DNA from: Motacilla alba alba
Lineage: Eukaryota; Chordata; Aves; Passeriformes; Motacillidae
Direction: 5' to 3'
Assembly: GCF_015832195.1 (NCBI RefSeq)
Contig: NC_052016.1
Coordinates: 80,823,047 to 80,887,046, forward strand
Length of the DNA stretch: 64,000 nt
A program made the translations under genes and the position numbers. A model generated the notes under the pieces. The model did no database searches and was not told the DNA's origin. It saw only the letters and a program-made list of their open reading frames with translations. Positions 1-11,599 of the stretch are shown piece by piece. Within the stretch, counting starts at the first letter, position 1, and each line of letters opens with the position of its first letter.

Positions 1-1455
1 CTGAACTAACACAGAGATCTATTTGGTGAACTATTTATACAAATCCAGTCATCGTAGGTGTTAATAAATGTGAAGATAGAATTTAGAGGACATCTTGCCT
101 CATGCTACAATAATACAAAATTTCTTAAATGAAACAAGCAAGACACCTTATTGCTTCTACATTGATGTTAAGAAAATGTAAGAAAGCTTAGATGTAGCTG
201 TCTAGAGTAAGTCGAACCTCCGGTCCAAGCTTTTAATAGCTACTGTAGAGATCATGGCAGGACTTCTATCATATTACTAAGTTATCTATTACCAGCAAAG
301 ACTGTCCATGGCAAGGAAGGATTTCTGAGAGACACTTGATCTTAGAAGACCAGTTCTTCTTCAGCATTTGCATGTATGAGAGGACAAAACTAAATTATAT
401 GAACTGGCTTAATGTTAAATACTTAAGGTGCATACTTTTAGCCATGGGTAGCCAATTCCAGACTGAACCAAAGAGTTAGTCAACAGCTAAGAAATATGAA
501 CAGAGACCCACTGCTTTAACTTACTCCTTGACATTTGTCTTTATTGGGACTTAGGATATAAGATACAAAAAAGGCAAAACTTCTACACAAAAGACATGAC
601 TTTCTCTCACACCTATCAAGACGTGACCTTCTCTCACAAAACAGGATGGCTCCAGTAATAAAAATAAAATGCAAAGGTTAATTCATCTTCCAAAAAGGTA
701 AGATAAAAGCATACATTCACTCAACCAATCCTACTGCAAGAACTTAGTTAACAGAATTTTCAATTTTTAGAATTCAAAAGAAGAGAAAATTAATAGTTTA
801 TTTTTGGTTTCTTTTCCCTTCTATTTTTCTCTTTTTTTAAATTCTGGGTAAGATTGAACTAAGACTAGTAATTCTAGATTTTCATTCACATATTTATTAA
901 TATTCCAGGATAAATTACAAAGAATTCTAAGAATCAGAGTCATAGACCTTAAGAATGAATTTGAAATAGAAATTAAAGGTCTCAGAATATTAGAACATGA
1001 GGTGCTGGACAGATAAACTCCCCCAGCAGCTCTGGAAACAGGAGATATTTTATTACTAGTCCTCCACTGGCAACAATCACCTCTGCTGTTTTGGCATAGG
1101 AAGATGCAAAATTCTGTGTCAGTAAAGACAAACTAGGCAGTAATTGGGCAGAAAACTGCTGGGACTGACCAAATGGTGATGCATATGGTAGAGCTATGAA
1201 AAACAAGGATTACTTGTGCTGAGGGAGATGGATTGTTTAATTTATTAGATACCATCTGGGACAACAACAAGCAGCAGTTCCCTCCCTCCTATCTCTTCAC
1301 AGTAAGAAGAGCAGGACACCCAGTTCTCTGGCATGCTCCCCTCCTGCTTGTAGCTGTAAATATATCTCCCTTCCTCCCTCTCTTTTAGAATAGAAGCAAC
1401 AATTTGACACTATGTAGACCACTGCTCTCATTTCAAGTAAAAAAACTTGATTGCA
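1..1455. other. AT-rich non-coding stretch, no feature recognised
   Basis: No convincing reading frame, RNA gene or recognisable repeat was found. A pyrimidine-rich patch lies around 1275-1385 but resembles no family I know. The longest frame here (982-1206, minus) has no recognisable protein features and is likely chance. Confidence 0.6.
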
Positions 1456-1459
1456 AAAA

Positions 1460-1830
1460 CAGTATGAGAAACTGTAATGATTGCTGGGTTGAGACGTTTT
1501 AGGGGCATGTGGGGGGAAAAGGACAGGTCAAGCGCCCTGCCCTGGTGGGGTAATGCACTGCTCCATACAACACTTCCCATCCTGGGACTGTATCCAAGCC
1601 CTGAAGTGGCCACCAGTCCCTGGCATGCTGGAGGCAATTCTCCACACCTCACCTCTGAAGCCCCTAGCCTGGCTCCTGAGTGGTCAAATGACCAGGATTC
1701 TCAGCTTGGGGAAGGGGCCAGGAAGCTCAAAGGGTATTTAAGCCAGAGCATCAGGTCTTGATTATTTGTCCCTCACTTTTTATATCAGCTGGAACACTAC
1801 TGAACCAAGAGTGGTAGATATCTTGTTATT
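1460..1830 (+). mobile_element. Probable ERV long terminal repeat (LTR), plus orientation
   Basis: This GC-rich island stands out from the AT-rich surroundings and has the organisation of a retroviral U3-R. A purine-rich run (ggggggaaaagg near 1510) is followed by a 200 bp GC-rich stretch and a TATA-like box (gtatttaag near 1734) leading into an AT-rich segment. I recall similar sequence as a dispersed bird LTR, but cannot name the family. Exact ends and target-site duplications were not identified. Frames of 94 and 62 codons on plus and 74 on minus fall wholly or mostly inside it and are not treated as genes. Confidence 0.5.
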
Positions 1831-2302
1831 TTCTTTATTTCTTCTCTCTTTCTTCTTCTTCTAATTTCTCTCTCTTGAAGTTTGAATAGCCTAAAGTTGG
1901 ATAGACTGGAATCTGCAAAGTTAGTGCTTTGTGAAATGCTTTACGTTGATTGAATGTTCTGCTAAACTTTTTTTTCCAAAATTCCCTGAATTTCCAGTAA
2001 AGTTTTTTGTTGTTTTGATCTCTTGAGGAATAATTTGTAGATATTTTCTCCTAGGCATCTGGCTCAGTGTGCATAAAAGAATCTTAAACCCTTTTAAGAG
2101 ACTCATCGAGCAAGCTCTGGAGTCAGACAAATACCAATCAACTTTAAGTTGTAAGATGGGAGTTCTTCCTGACAAAATGGGTAATACTAGAAACAGATAT
2201 TCAAATGTGAAATCTTTTTGAACCTGGCTAACTTTAACAGGCTAAGAAATGTTTAAATGATCCACTCTATCGGTGCTAATGGTGAGGGAATATTTCACTA
2301 AA

Positions 2303-2935
2303 TGTGGTGGGTTGACGCTGCCTGGATGCCAGATATGAACTGATGCTGGTCTATCACTCCCCTCCTCACCTGGAAAGGGGAGAAGAAAAATAATTTGTGA
2401 CTTGTGGGTTGAGATAACAATATGGGTTGGATCAATCACTGATTATTGTCACAGGCAAAGCAGACTTAGGGAAATTGGTTTAATTTAGTACTAATCAAAT
2501 CAGCAGAGGATAATGAAAACTAAAACCAATTGTTAAAATTTCCTCCACCCCTCCCTTCTTCCTGGGCTCAAATTCACTCACAGTTTTCTCTACCTCCTTC
2601 CCCTAACAGCCCAGGGAGGTGGGAAATGGGAGTTGCAGTCAGTTCATCATATTTTATCTCTGCCACTCTTTCCTCTTCATGTTCTTCCCATTCTCCATTA
2701 TGTAGGCGATCCCATGGGAAGGATCACCAATGAAATTCTCCAACATGAGTCCGTCCAATGGGCTGTAGTTCTTGAAGAACTGACCCACCATGGATCCCTT
2801 CCACGGGGTGCATTCCTTCAGGAACAGTCTGCTCCAACATTAGTCCCTTGTGGGGTCAAAAGTCCTGCTGGTAAACCTGCTCCAATGTGGGCTCCTTATG
2901 GAACTCTTGCACGGGTAAGGTGGGAATTGCACTGA
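2303..2935 (-). mobile_element. Degraded avian ERV LTR, minus orientation
   Basis: The left edge reads tgtggtgggttgacgctgcc, the terminal motif of a common bird LTR family (the U5 end on the minus strand). It is followed by the family's 'tatcactcccctcctcacc', 'gtgggttgagataa' and 'ctcccttcttcctgggctca' segments. The right half (about 2690-2910) has imperfect internal repeats built on 'ctgctccaa...', 'cttccacggggtgca' and similar phrases, typical of this family's U3. The U3 start is missing, so the copy is truncated. Copies of the same family appear at 62758-63310 and, as end fragments, at 33044-33110 and 38526-38622. Frames inside it are not genes. Confidence 0.8.
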
Positions 2936-4084
2936 GGCAAAGGACAAGAGTGAATATAGTCATTTGAATATAGTATTGTGTCTGACAGCCTTGAAATATT
3001 CTCTGCCAAAAATTTGTCTGAGGGGAATGGTACCACTGTTGCTGGGTGGCTAAAGTCAAACATCTCACAACGTTACAAACAAGAGACCTCAGTGAGGCCT
3101 TTGGAGTCATCCTGAGCTGCAGCAGGCTACAAGCAGAGTCCCCCTCTCAGTGGAACATGTTTCAGAGCATGTGTGATTACATTTAAATACACTATAGAAA
3201 GTATAGCATAAATATTGCACTCAAAGATATATAATTAAATCACTCTTACAATTAATTCTGATTCTATTGAATCATTTTATAGATCTTTAATTAGTCAATT
3301 GATTAAATGCTGCTAACACCTTCCAACATAAAAAATGTATCAGGTCTGAGGCTAAATTCACAAGGGTGTCCACTCTAAACCTTATGGCTCAACAGAAGGG
3401 TCTTCATTGCTCCTTTTCACCCTGGCCATTTTCCATCCTTACCCTTTTAAGTCCTGGGTTTTGTGTAATTAATTCCAAATTGGTTATAATTTTATTTTGT
3501 ATGCTTCATCCATTGTAGAGTAATCGAGATTTAAAATCAACAATTTATATGCTTCATCCATTTAGACATCCTTATTTTCTACTCAAAAGGGAGACTTTTT
3601 TTAATGCAAATTTAAGTCAAAGTTAAGAAAGCTGTCTCTTCACTATGTTTATTGAAAAAAAACACCTAAAATATCACAAATTAAAGGCTAATAATACGTG
3701 TAATATAGGCATCCCTTTGGTAAATCTCACATATTCAATTAAGCAATATGACAATTAGCCTCAATTGAATGGTCTAGGCTGGTTGTTCCCAATGCTTTTT
3801 TAGCTGAAAGTAATTTAAAAATTAGACAAACTCTGAGTCTTGATCTAAATCTCTCCTGCTTAAATTAAAGGCATTTCCTGAGAATTTATGGATCACGTTA
3901 AGAAAACCAAAGCTCAATTGAATTTGGAACTTGCAGGGGATAGCAAGGATATCAAGAATATATTTTATCACTTTGTTAATGTTTAAGGGCTGAACAAAGG
4001 ACATGCAGGATCACTGCAGAATGGGTTGGATGTATTTAGTGACGGTGGGCACAGTAGAGATTTGACTCACTCTTCACCAAGGCC
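2936..4084. other. AT-rich non-coding stretch, no feature recognised
   Basis: Nothing supportable was found. The first 200 bp may still belong to the preceding LTR or its flank, since base composition shifts to AT-rich only after about 3180. Confidence 0.5.
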
Positions 4085-4527
4085 TGTGTGATTAGTTGAA
4101 GGGTTCAGTGAGAAGGAGAGCAACCAGAAGTGGATGGGGATTGAGTCATGATTTACTTGCAACAATTAGACCTATACAATTCCCAGCACCCAAAAGGATG
4201 CATCAAAGAATGCTAAGAGAGCTATCAGAGTTCCTTGTGAGGCAGCCCCTCCCTCCAACCGGTTTGGGAAGGATTCCTCAGAGAGAAGTGGAAAGAACCT
4301 GTTTATTTAACAGGCACAGCACCCCCCAGCACACAGAATGAACAATACCAGATGATAACACTCCTTCACCACTCTGAAAAGGATGACAAATTCAGAAAGT
4401 CTCTCTTGGGGGGTGGTTGCTCTGTTGTCAGTCCCTCCGGCGCTGGAGATGGCTGCTACAAGCCACGAGGTGCAAGCTCTCGGTGTTTCCAGGTCCCAGT
4501 CCAGAGCAGGTTCGAGTAGTTCCAAAA

Positions 4528-4602
4528 AGGGGAGGGGGAAAAAAAGGAAAAAAAGAAAAAAAAGGAAAAAAAGGAAAAAAAACAGTCCAGGGGAAAAAAA
4601 AA
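4528..4602. repeat. Purine low-complexity tract, (GGAAAAAAA)n-like
   Basis: Runs of five to nine A separated by G or GG, inside the minus-strand LTR. The purine bias is strong on the plus strand. A short palindromic flank, 'cagtcca...tggactg', sits at its right end. Confidence 0.85.
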
Positions 4603-4629
4603 ATTGGACTGCTTAGCTAAACTAGCTAA

Positions 4630-4718
4630 TGAGCAGAAGCAGAAGCAAAAGCAAGAGCAAAGCAGGAGCAAGCAGAAGCCAGAGCAAGAGCAAAGCAAAA
4701 AGCCCAGCAAAAAGCAAA
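4630..4718. repeat. Imperfect (AGCARA)n short tandem repeat
   Basis: About 14 diverged copies of the hexamers agcaga, agcaaa and agcaag in tandem, inside the same LTR. It is probably part of that LTR family's U3 and not an independent microsatellite. Confidence 0.8.
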
Positions 4719-4904
4719 AACCGCCCTATGTACTCCCTGTCCCTGTATTCTTAACATCTTTCAGAGGTGTTGGATACTAGGGAAGATCCAGGTACCAGAA
4801 ATGTTGATAAGTGCTGAAACCCCTGTAACTGACATTCCTAGAAGAGCACTGAATAACATTAATAGCTATTACAGAACATTTTTCATCTGAAGATCTGAAA
4901 GTTT

Positions 4905-5030
4905 TTTGTATTGGACTAGACAAAGTCCTTCTTGGTCTCATGTCAGAGCTGACCCTGCTTTGAGCAGAAGGTTGGACTCAAGATTTCCGGAGGTCTGTCC
5001 CACCAGTACACATTTGTGAGCCTATGATTT
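4905..5030 (+). mobile_element. CR1 LINE, 3' end fragment, plus orientation
   Basis: The sequence 'gagctgaccctgctttgagc' followed by 'agaaggttggactcaagat' and 'ccggaggtctgtccca' matches the well-known CR1 3' untranslated region. The terminal short repeats are degraded ('gagcctatga'). The copy is a heavily 5'-truncated relic of about 125 bp. Confidence 0.85.
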
Positions 5031-7370
5031 TAAAAATGCATAGTGGGAAGTTTTGATTATTTGAGAACAACCTAATTTTTCTTCTTCTTTTCATATTTCT
5101 GTGCACATAAATTTCAGGTTTCCATTGAAAATACAGTACTGTTACAGGTAATTTAGAATAACTGACTTGGTAAGAGTTGATGGAGAAAAAAGTACAACCA
5201 AAACAAGATGTTGAGACCAGTATTACAAATCCTTTCTGAAATCCGGAACAGCATTGATATGAACATAAGAGTGGTAATTCATAAAAAGAAGCAGCAATGT
5301 GTATTTTGTTGCCCTGTAATTGTTCAGTTCACTTTAATTGAAACAGGCCCTTTGACTAGTGAAGTAATGTCTTGTGTGACTTGGATTTGTCATCTGTGAA
5401 GCTGGATAAATTTGGTTTCTTTTTCAAAATTATTTTAAACTTATTGTAAAAAGTACATTAGAAGTCTGGACTATTGTGTACAATAATGGTTCTCTTCAAA
5501 GTATTTGTTTTCCATAAACATACATAACCAAGAATGCATATATATAGCACACAGTTTGTGGGAATGGCATTATTGGGACATTTATACAGTCTGAAATGCT
5601 TTTGCAGAAGATAGAGAATCCTAGTAATGGGGAATATTCTGCTCAAAAAGTAAGAGCAAAATAAAATTTGTTTTTAGCAGATAGTGAGATAAATGTTGAT
5701 TTTTCAAGTCACATTTGGTAAAATTATTATTTGAAAAGAGTTCAGCTTCACACATGCACACATCAAATATCTAAGCTCCCACTATGATCACTGTGAGCTG
5801 TTAAATTGACCTATATTATACTTCTGAACCCAGTTCGCTGCGGCAGGAATCCGTTCTTTAAACAATGTTTCCTAAGGCCATTTTAGATGTCCTAATTTGC
5901 TCCATCTGGCCTCTTACTCCTCCTCCAGAAGATCATAGGTAAACTGGCTCCTCTGCTGTGTCTGCCAGCTCCATATGATTGGTCTGAACTACCTAAAGTG
6001 CCTCAGAAAATAATATTCAACATCTGAGCTTAGGCAACTGAATCTCCCATTTGAACATATCAACTCACTCTATACGCAATCTAGTGATTTTAATGGAAAT
6101 TTAATCTAATTAATGTGCTGGTGACTGAAACAAGATTTGAAACATGATTTGAATAACCTGTGACAGATGAGCATGAACAGAGAGTTGACATACTTGAATT
6201 CTGGTCAAAGTTCCACTGGACTGTAAAGCCTATATTTTGTTTCTTTTTTTGGTTTGAAGATAGAGACTTGGCTTCTATTATATAGCACTCTCAGATCTAC
6301 AGATGAAAAAAAATTAATAAGAATTATTAAAATTACTCAGTCGTTCTCGGTGATGCCAAGTAATGACAAATTCTTCTGTTACCAAAGCTGTTATCAGCTA
6401 CAGTCATTAGGAAAATAAAAGTGTAGGCTATCTCTATATCAGTTATTTCAAAGTAATTGTTTCAAAATTTTAGGTTACAGTGTTTGTACTCTGACCTTGG
6501 TGTCTACAAGTTTACCCAAACCAAGCAGCACTTTCTGCAAAACAGTGTGACATCACTTACCCATCAGGGTTTCCATACAACTATCATGAGTCTGTTAGTT
6601 TGTTATCTGTACAAGCTATTATTTAATTCATTCTATCTCAAGTTAGAGATATTTGTGCTTGGTAGTTTGAAATAGCATGAGAATTGGAAGAGAAACATCC
6701 ATTTTGATACTTCAGAATGTAAGTATGCCTCTGAAAACACACATGCACCCATTCATGCATCATTTTTTCCATAAAATCATACATGTTTTTTCTTTCTAAC
6801 TAAACAAAGTAAGTATTTGAAATTATTAATTGAAAAAATATACAATCAAATAAATTTTGCTTACAACAGAGAAGCAACATACAGCTCATAAATTTATTTC
6901 ATTTCTCTGGAGTATTTTTTTTAATTTCTATTCATAATCATGTTTCGTCGAAGTGGGAAAGTTATCATCTTACTATAATTCAACCTGCCCTTCTATACCT
7001 ATGTTAGTGATGGTTTATATGCCATTCCAAAAAATCTAATGATGTGCTCTAAATGTGTTGAAAAATAAATCAAAAGGAAAGGCCAAATAATTCTATATGA
7101 CACTTTACTGATTATTGTGATAATTAGATATGTGTTGAAAGACAGGATATCTCTTCCTGTTCATGTTTTGCTAATTAAAATCAAAAATTAAATTAGTGGT
7201 CTTAGGTATAAATTTAGACAAGTACATGTGGTATGAACAATAATGCCCTTACCCTTGTAAAATCCTCTCTTTTTTTCTTATATGTTCAATTTCTTTTACT
7301 TTCTGCCCTATTTCCTTATAACTCTTTGGTTCCATATTCAGTGTACATTCCAAGGGTTGGTTTGGGTTTT
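5031..7370. other. AT-rich non-coding stretch, no feature recognised
   Basis: No repeat family or gene was recognised. Small frames at 5208-5399 (plus), 5458-5646 (minus) and 6457-6675 (plus) have ordinary AT-rich composition and no domain signs. A slightly GC-richer patch at 5820-5960 is not identifiable. Confidence 0.6.
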
Positions 7371-7375
7371 TTTTT

Positions 7376-7720
7376 TCCCTTCCCTGATGCTGTTAGTTTG
7401 AGGGGCCCCCCTAAGGAGTATCTTTGCTGGTAGCACCAGGTAGGCACGGAGACTCCACAAGGCTTCTGAGGGAGCTGATTAGATGAGGGTTTTTTTGGGG
7501 GTCTGAGGGGGAAGGGGGAGGGAGGGGGAAGGGGAAGGGAAAGAGAGGGAGAGCCTAGGGAGAAAAGGGCCAAGAGAGGGTTTGGTCTCCCTCGCACAGC
7601 CTAACAGGGAGATTCAAAGGGGGTGCGGAACAAGACTTGGGCCAAGGGGATTACAGATACATGATACTGCAGGGGAGGATCACAGCTTGGAATAAACTGT
7701 ACATTTTTGAGGGGTGAGAC
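7376..7720. other. GC- and purine-rich block, possible ERV-derived insertion
   Basis: This block differs sharply from its AT-rich neighbours. It contains G-runs, a (GGGGAAGG)-like purine tract at 7500-7560, and a possible polyadenylation signal (gaataaac near 7691). The composition is like bird LTR or ERV leader DNA, but I cannot name a family or define ends. Frames within it (7233-7433 plus, 7316-7597 minus) reflect low-complexity sequence. Confidence 0.4.
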
Positions 7721-10550
7721 AGAGCATACCATTTAACTAAAACACAACACCACGCTTCCCTATCTTCAAATGCTTGAAGACTTTTTAAGGTAAATCCTCT
7801 TACTTCAGCATTGCTATGGCAGCTGAAGGCATGACAAGTCTTTAATTACAGCTGTCTCCATTGTACCTTTTACATATGTTTTTAATTTCTCTGGCATTTC
7901 CCTTTTAATGCCATTTAGTTATTCCATTATTGCTGCTAATTTTATTTATTTGAGAAGCCATTAAGTAATACTAAGCTAATTAAATTAGATAGATTTCTGC
8001 AGCAAAGGAGATTTATTTTTTCTTTGCAAGGGAGGAAAAAAAGAGGAAGATTAAAGAAATTAATCTGTGTATTTGTAAAATTATTGAAGGGACAGTGCTG
8101 AATATATATTTATTGTTATTTAATTATTTATTAAAATATTGTTTCTTAGTGATGAGAACAGTGGTCTAATACTCATATATGAGATTATGATTTGTTTGCT
8201 GGACTATCTTGGGCAAGGTACCTCACCTTAATATATGTCTTTCTTCAAGAATGTTAAATCAATGTAGTTTCTATGGCTCAAGAGTTTTAGGGTTTTTTAG
8301 CTAAATTGTGATAATTTTTCACAATGATATTTAGTTTTAAAGAAACTACCAATGCATCTACTTAGATCACAAATTCTGGGAATTTGTTTGGATGCTGATA
8401 GGTACATAAATTTACATCTAGATTTGATTATTAGAGGAAATTCAGCTTCCAGAAGCAAAAGAAGAGCTATTTTTTTCAGTATTGCAGTTTAATAAAGTTT
8501 ATGAAGTATAAGATTCCCATTACATGACAAAGCATTCAACAAAATTTTTTTCTCCACCCATTTTTCAGGTGATGACTGCTAACACTGTATGTAAGAAATA
8601 CAGATGCATGAAGCATCCACTACTTTTTTGGAGTGATTGAATAAGTATAAAGTGGAATGAAAAGGTAATTGAATTGTAATTTTAAACATTAAACTAAAAT
8701 GATCTAAAATTTAGTGTATTGTTCTTTGACAAAACATCAAAGTAAATTCTACAAGATTTGTGCTGGGGTTCTCTGCAACTGCAAAGATACACATAAATCT
8801 ATGTCTAAAATAAGTTCTCTGGTACCATAGGGGTATAAAAAGTAGCAAATCAGCTTCAAAAAGCTGTTCTTTCATCTCAGGAAACATGTTTTATAAAGTT
8901 TTTTAGGAGGGAAAAAACCCAACAAATTGAGTATTGATGTAAATAAATTATGTGCAAAATAAGCCCTCTCAGAGATACTTAAAACAAAAAGAATTTGTTT
9001 ATGTTTCGAATAAGGAATGATAGCAGTTGAACACTTTTAACTTCAATCATTCTATCTAGCTTTGTACTGTCAACACTGTCAATTGTACTGTCAACTTGAC
9101 AACAAGTGTTCACATTACATATACTATTAGCAGGATTTTTACAAGCTTTCTCCTTCAAATTAAATGCAATTACCTTGAGATCTCCTCTTTATACTCATTG
9201 AATTCCTATTAGAACTCCAACAAACATTAGACAAATTTCAAATCAATGCAGAGTCAATTGCTTTGCTTAGAAAACATCAAGAGAGCAAATCTGTCTGTAT
9301 ATTTAATAGAAGGTCATGCAATTAATTGAAGGGGAAATGGGTAGGTAGAAATAGGAGTATGTAGAATCCTCTCCAGAAGCAAAGTTCTCAATAAATTATT
9401 TAGTTCTATTAGTTGGGGCATTGGTGACAATACTAGAACAAAATGAAACCAAAAAGCTGTCTACTAGTGGTGAACTATAAAACTTAGCAAGCACAGACTT
9501 ATTTGTTTTAATAGTCACTAGTAAGGTTTCAAAGTCAAGAAATGAAAAGATTAGGAAAAGGGATTTGCTTCAGAAACCTTAATCTGATCATCATTTTTGT
9601 ATAAATTCCTATACCACCTTTACGTGCATGCACTTTTCCAATTACACTCATGACAAGGATAATGTTCCACTAAAAAGCAGTTCCTCAAGTCTCTTGTTCT
9701 TCTAGTATTAAATGCATTGCTGTAGGCTTTATTTACCTTATGCTAATCTAAAGCTGTTCTAAATTCAAAATTATTATTTCACAGGTCATAAAAGATCCTC
9801 TATTCCTTTTATTACAACAGTATGGGAATACTCTGTTAATTTGGCAGCATATATTGTGACTACATCACTTTGAAAGAGGTATTACTACCTTGATTTTATG
9901 AAGAGTGATGACAAAGCCAACAGCATTATCTTCAACTGCCCAATTTTAAAGTTCTATTATGTTTTTTCAAGCCATTTTGTGTGTAGTATTTTACATATTC
10001 CAAGTGCATTTACTCAGCATTTCTACGAAGTGGACTATTGCTTTTTCAATAGTACCCCATAAAACAAAAATTATTAGAAAGCCACAAAAGATTGTTTGCA
10101 TTACAGAGATTATATAAAAGGAAACTAGTAATAAAGTGCCTTAAGTAACCATATATCATTTAACCCACACTTTAGGTGCTGAAGTAAAAAACAGCAAATT
10201 CTCGTCACTGATTGCTAACCCATAAGGCAAAGAGGGAATACGTCTGAAAAAGAACCTAGAAAGCCTAGATTTCCTTAGATTATTTCAGACCGTGTAATTT
10301 CCCTACAAAAAATTCTGTAGCTTTGAAAGTTTTAGATGTGGTACAGAAATCAAGTTTTGTGCCCAATATCACTGTTTAAAGAAGTGAAGAATGTGATCAT
10401 TTAGGATTGAGTTATGGGTTGTTTAAATTGACTGGATGTACACAGGTTCATAAGGCCACATGTGATGCACTTAGATGGTCTGAAATACTTAGAAGGTTGC
10501 TCTCTATCATTCATGAAAAGTCATGATAATTAGGGAGGGGAAAAAAGGAT
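7721..10550. other. AT-rich non-coding stretch, no gene recognised
   Basis: No coding, RNA or transposon signal is supportable apart from a short direct repeat at 9063-9095. Base composition is uniformly AT-rich, typical of intronic or intergenic DNA. Confidence 0.6.
9063..9095. repeat. Short direct repeat, tgtactgtcaac twice
   Basis: The 12-mer tgtactgtcaac occurs at 9063-9074 and again at 9084-9095, with a related 'cactgtcaa' between them. It looks like a local tandem duplication of about 21 bp. No function is suggested. Confidence 0.85.
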
Positions 10551-10551
10551 A

Positions 10552-10856
10552 TCTATGCTGGCTTCAAGGAGAGATAAAGGAAGATTCAGGCATGTATAGG
10601 CCAGATAGCCTATCTTCAGACACTGAGAAAATTATAGAGCAAAGTCCTCTTTAAAACTATTCCAAACACATGAAGAGCAAGAAGGTGATTTTTAGCAGCC
10701 AGCATGAATTTGCCAAGAAAAAATCATGACTGAACATTCTGATTGTATTCTGTGGTGTGTTGACTGGTTTAGTGTATAATAGTAAAACAGAGGGTGATGT
10801 TTACCCTATTTTAGCAATGTTTGTCATTCTCTCTGGCAATAACCATATTTCTAGGA
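10552..10856 (+). mobile_element. CR1 LINE ORF2 fragment (reverse-transcriptase region), plus orientation
   Basis: The stretch follows the CR1 ORF2 segment in order: 'ggccagatagcctatc' (GPVSL-like), 'gaaaattatagagcaa' (KIMEQ-like), 'gaaggtgatttttagcagcc', then 'agcatgaatttgcc' (SQHGF-like), and near 10805 the region corresponding to the catalytic motif A ('ttagcaatgtttgtcattct'). The frame is broken by stops and indels, so it is a dead relic. Most CR1 copies in this window are 3' ends; this one preserves an internal segment. It must have lost its 3' end later or belong to a longer, fragmented copy. Confidence 0.75.
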
Positions 10857-11595
10857 CTCTGAGTGTACTAATAAAACCTAAGGAACCTGATCAGCATCAC
10901 CTGGGGCTTCCCACCCACAAACACACTACCCATGAACACAGGACCTCTATTCAAGCACAGTCCTGGGTTGTACTTCACTGTCTGCAGTATGCTGGAAGAA
11001 TATTGGATGCTAGAATGCTCCATCCACAAACCTGGCTGAAACAGAGCTAAAGCTGTGTTGTTATGCTTGCCTCTTAGCCATTATAATCTGCCAGATGATC
11101 ACTGGATTTGTTTCAAACTCTGTGGATAGACTGCTGGGTTTGACTTTAGATCAGTCGCTTCACTGTAATCTTGCTTGATGATTTAGGCTACTGGCTGTAT
11201 TTTATATGTTATATTATCTTTTCTGTCAGTCCTTGAACTGTTGATAAAACCCATTCCTGTCACCTTCCTGTTCTATTTGTCTATTGCTGGCATTGTGGCC
11301 TCTTGGTGAAGTCACTGCCTCACACAATGTGTGTGAGGTACTCATGGAAATCAAATTTCAGTATTCACAGTTAATGACAAGAGTAATGAGAGTGTGAGAA
11401 TCTCTGTTCCAGCAAGGTTATCTGATCAGAAACCTCATAATTGGGAGGATGAAAAAATGGCTAATTCTAAACATATAAAGACATAAATGTGACCAAACTA
11501 ACATGGAGACAATGACAAAAAACAAACCTTGCTAGTCACACTAATTGATGGGCTGTCAAGAAACCAGAGGTAAACCAGAGAGAAATCCCTGTCAC
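10857..11595. other. Non-coding stretch, no feature recognised
   Basis: Composition is somewhat less AT-rich at 10880-11050, where a 97-codon plus frame (10757-11050) partly overlaps the CR1 relic. No family or protein is recognised. A small hairpin is listed separately. Confidence 0.5.
11318..11338. repeat. 9-bp stem inverted repeat
   Basis: cctcacaca (11318-11326) and tgtgtgagg (11330-11338) are perfect reverse complements separated by three bases. There is no adjacent T-run or other sign of a function. Confidence 0.85.
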
Positions 11596-11599
11596 ACAA

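Larger units (their letters stand above)
4085..4756 (-). mobile_element. Probable ERV LTR with flanking internal sequence, minus orientation
   Basis: Read on the minus strand, the block starts near 4756 with tgttaagaatacagggac, a plausible TG-type LTR start. It continues through A/G-rich low-complexity DNA into a GC-richer segment. A polyadenylation signal aataaa lies at 4302-4307 on the minus strand, about 450 bp in, as expected for an R region. Positions below about 4240 may be U5 or leader sequence; the lower boundary is uncertain and no primer-binding site was recognised. The lysine-rich and phenylalanine-rich frames at 4383-4710 simply translate the low-complexity DNA. Confidence 0.6.

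Noticed and set aside
4528..4718. A/G-rich tract considered as a satellite or telomere-like array
   Set aside because: Units are irregular and sit inside an LTR; there is no TTAGGG-type periodicity.
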